DNA of 6,144 bases, taken from JAGNNV01 sp039932395 (GTDB lineage Bacteria > Acidobacteriota > Vicinamibacteria > Fen-336 > JAGNNV01). The notes under the pieces were generated by a model. That model was given only the letters and a program-made list of their open reading frames with translations, was not told the origin of the DNA and made no database searches. Location of the stretch: assembly GCA_039932395.1 (NCBI GenBank), contig JBDTQB010000288.1:1-6144 (forward strand). The letters are read 5' to 3'. Both the position numbers and the translations under genes were made by a program. Below are positions 5,126 through 6,144 of the stretch, in pieces. Each line of letters starts with the position of its first letter. Position 1 is the first letter of the stretch.

Positions 5126-6144
5126 CGCTTCTTGGGTTCCTGCTGCGTCGCGCAATGAACGGTTCCAAGTCCCCACACGAAGTCGACGGCGTGAAAGCCG
5201 ACGACCTCGCGATCTGGAAAACAATCCGCAAGGATGCCCAGCGCGACACGGTCCATCGGATCGTTGAACGTCGGCACGATCACGGCACCGTTGGCGATGT
5301 AGAAGTTCGCGTAGCTCGCGGGCAGCCGCTGACCTGCGAAGTACGTGGCTGAAGGCATCGGCAGAGGAATAACTTCGACCTTCTCGCTCTTCAACCGTTC
5401 GAGGTTGTCGCGGAGCAGGCCGTAGTTTTCGTCGGCCTCGTTTTTCTCCTGACAAAGAAGCACGCGGCCGGGTGCCACAAAACGCGCAAGATCATCGATA
5501 TGGCCATGCGTGTCGTCCCCGACGATGCCGCGATCCAGCCAGATCACCCGTTTGATGCCAAGCGTATCCGCGAGAACCTTCTCCGTGCCCGCGCGGCCAA
5601 GGCCAGGGTTGCGCGCCTGCACATCAGAGAGCAGACACTCTTCCGTGGCCATCAGGAGGCCCGCTCCATCGACTTCGATCGCGCCGCCTTCCAGAACGAT
5701 CTGGCGTTCGCCCACGAGCACCCGGTGCTCTTCCACCTTGAGCGCCTTGGCGATCTTCCCCGCGACCGCGTCGTCGCGCTTGTGGTTCGGGTACTTCGCC
5801 CAGCCGTTGAACTTCCAGTTCGTGGCGATACGTTCGCCGCGCCGATTCGTCACGAAGATCGCACCGGAGTCACGCGTCCACACGCGGTCGGTGGGAACCC
5901 GATGGAAATCGATCTTCGACAGGTCCACACCCACCTTGGCAAGAACCCCCCGCGCCTTCTTTTCGAGGGCGGCATCGCCGACCAGGATTCGGACGCGTTC
6001 GTTGCGCGATAGAAGACGAACCAGTTCCCCGTAGGCCCAGGGGATGGGCGCGAAGCGCCCAGGCCAGTCGCTGGATTCGTGCGGCCAGGCGATCCAGGTG
6101 GCTTCGTGCGGCGTCCACTCGGCGGGCATCGAGTACCCGCGACG
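5119..6144 (-). CDS. aguA: Agmatine deiminase (5' end probably beyond right edge)
   Basis: This enzyme hydrolyses agmatine to N-carbamoylputrescine and ammonia in the arginine-to-putrescine route; it belongs to the guanidine-modifying (pentein) superfamily. Numbering from the Met at 6129, conserved features in order are MPAEWTPHEATWIAWPH (1-17), the WTRDSGAIFV substrate-site stretch (84-93), VLEGGAIEVDG (145-155), DDTHGHIDDLARF (205-217, with His208/His210 and the Asp pair) and the C-terminal nucleophile region GLGTVHCATQQ (320-330, Cys326). All catalytic-type positions look intact over 336 residues. The Met at 6129 matches an internal conserved Met of the family: the codons upstream read RRGYS and stay open to the edge, like the usual GFRMPAEW context, so the true start is probably a few to about 20 codons outside the window. 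A peptidylarginine deiminase-like substrate is less likely. A partner N-carbamoylputrescine amidase gene might lie upstream, off the window. Confidence 0.93.
   Translation of the reverse strand, partial: RRGYSMPAEWTPHEATWIAWPHESSDWPGRFAPIPWAYGELVRLLSRNERVRILVGDAALEKKARGVLAKVGVDLSKIDFHRVPTDRVWTRDSGAIFVTNRRGERIATNWKFNGWAKYPNHKRDDAVAGKIAKALKVEEHRVLVGERQIVLEGGAIEVDGAGLLMATEECLLSDVQARNPGLGRAGTEKVLADTLGIKRVIWLDRGIVGDDTHGHIDDLARFVAPGRVLLCQEKNEADENYGLLRDNLERLKSEKVEVIPLPMPSATYFAGQRLPASYANFYIANGAVIVPTFNDPMDRVALGILADCFPDREVVGFHAVDFVWGLGTVHCATQQEPKKRD

Noticed and set aside
5500..6034. Two plus-strand frames of about 170 codons opposite agmatine deiminase
   Set aside because: The minus strand carries a fully motif-supported enzyme; these frames have no motifs or start signals.

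Overview
This is a GC-rich, almost fully coding bacterial chromosomal window with six protein genes, two of them cut by the window edges. A signal-peptide-bearing, strand-rich protein that looks like an outer-membrane barrel points to a diderm (Gram-negative-type) bacterium. The sequence does not fix the phylum. I see no RNA genes, insertion sequences, CRISPR arrays or phage genes. The content is metabolic and cell-envelope genes of ordinary composition.

Left part (1-1413, minus strand): an SDR-family NAD(P)-dependent oxidoreductase resembling uronate dehydrogenase is followed, after a 28-nt gap, by the N-terminal 199 codons of a biotin carboxylase subunit of an acyl-CoA carboxylase (methylcrotonyl/propionyl-CoA type). 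The carboxylase runs off the left edge. A 78-bp divergent intergenic region (1414-1491) separates this pair from the plus-strand genes. It carries a good -35/-10 pair facing right and an extended -10-like element facing left, both so close to their start codons that leaderless or near-leaderless mRNAs are predicted.

Middle (1492-5122, plus strand): a compact three-gene operon encodes a MarC-family inner-membrane protein, a secreted probable outer-membrane beta-barrel protein of unknown function, and a 615-residue DUF2207-like membrane protein. The first junction is a 4-nt TTGA stop/start overlap with a well-placed Shine-Dalgarno sequence. The second is a 2-nt gap. All three products are envelope proteins (inner membrane, outer membrane, inner membrane with a large periplasmic domain), so a shared envelope role is plausible but unproven.

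Right part (5119-6144, minus strand): an agmatine deiminase of the polyamine pathway converges on the operon. The two stop codons share one CTAG, so there is no intergenic terminator space. Its true N-terminus probably lies past the right edge.

The points most worth checking are the envelope operon itself, the Lys-to-Arg change at the SDR catalytic position, the predicted leaderless divergent promoters, and the tail-to-tail overlap. I do not see a clear new defence, mobile or RNA system here.
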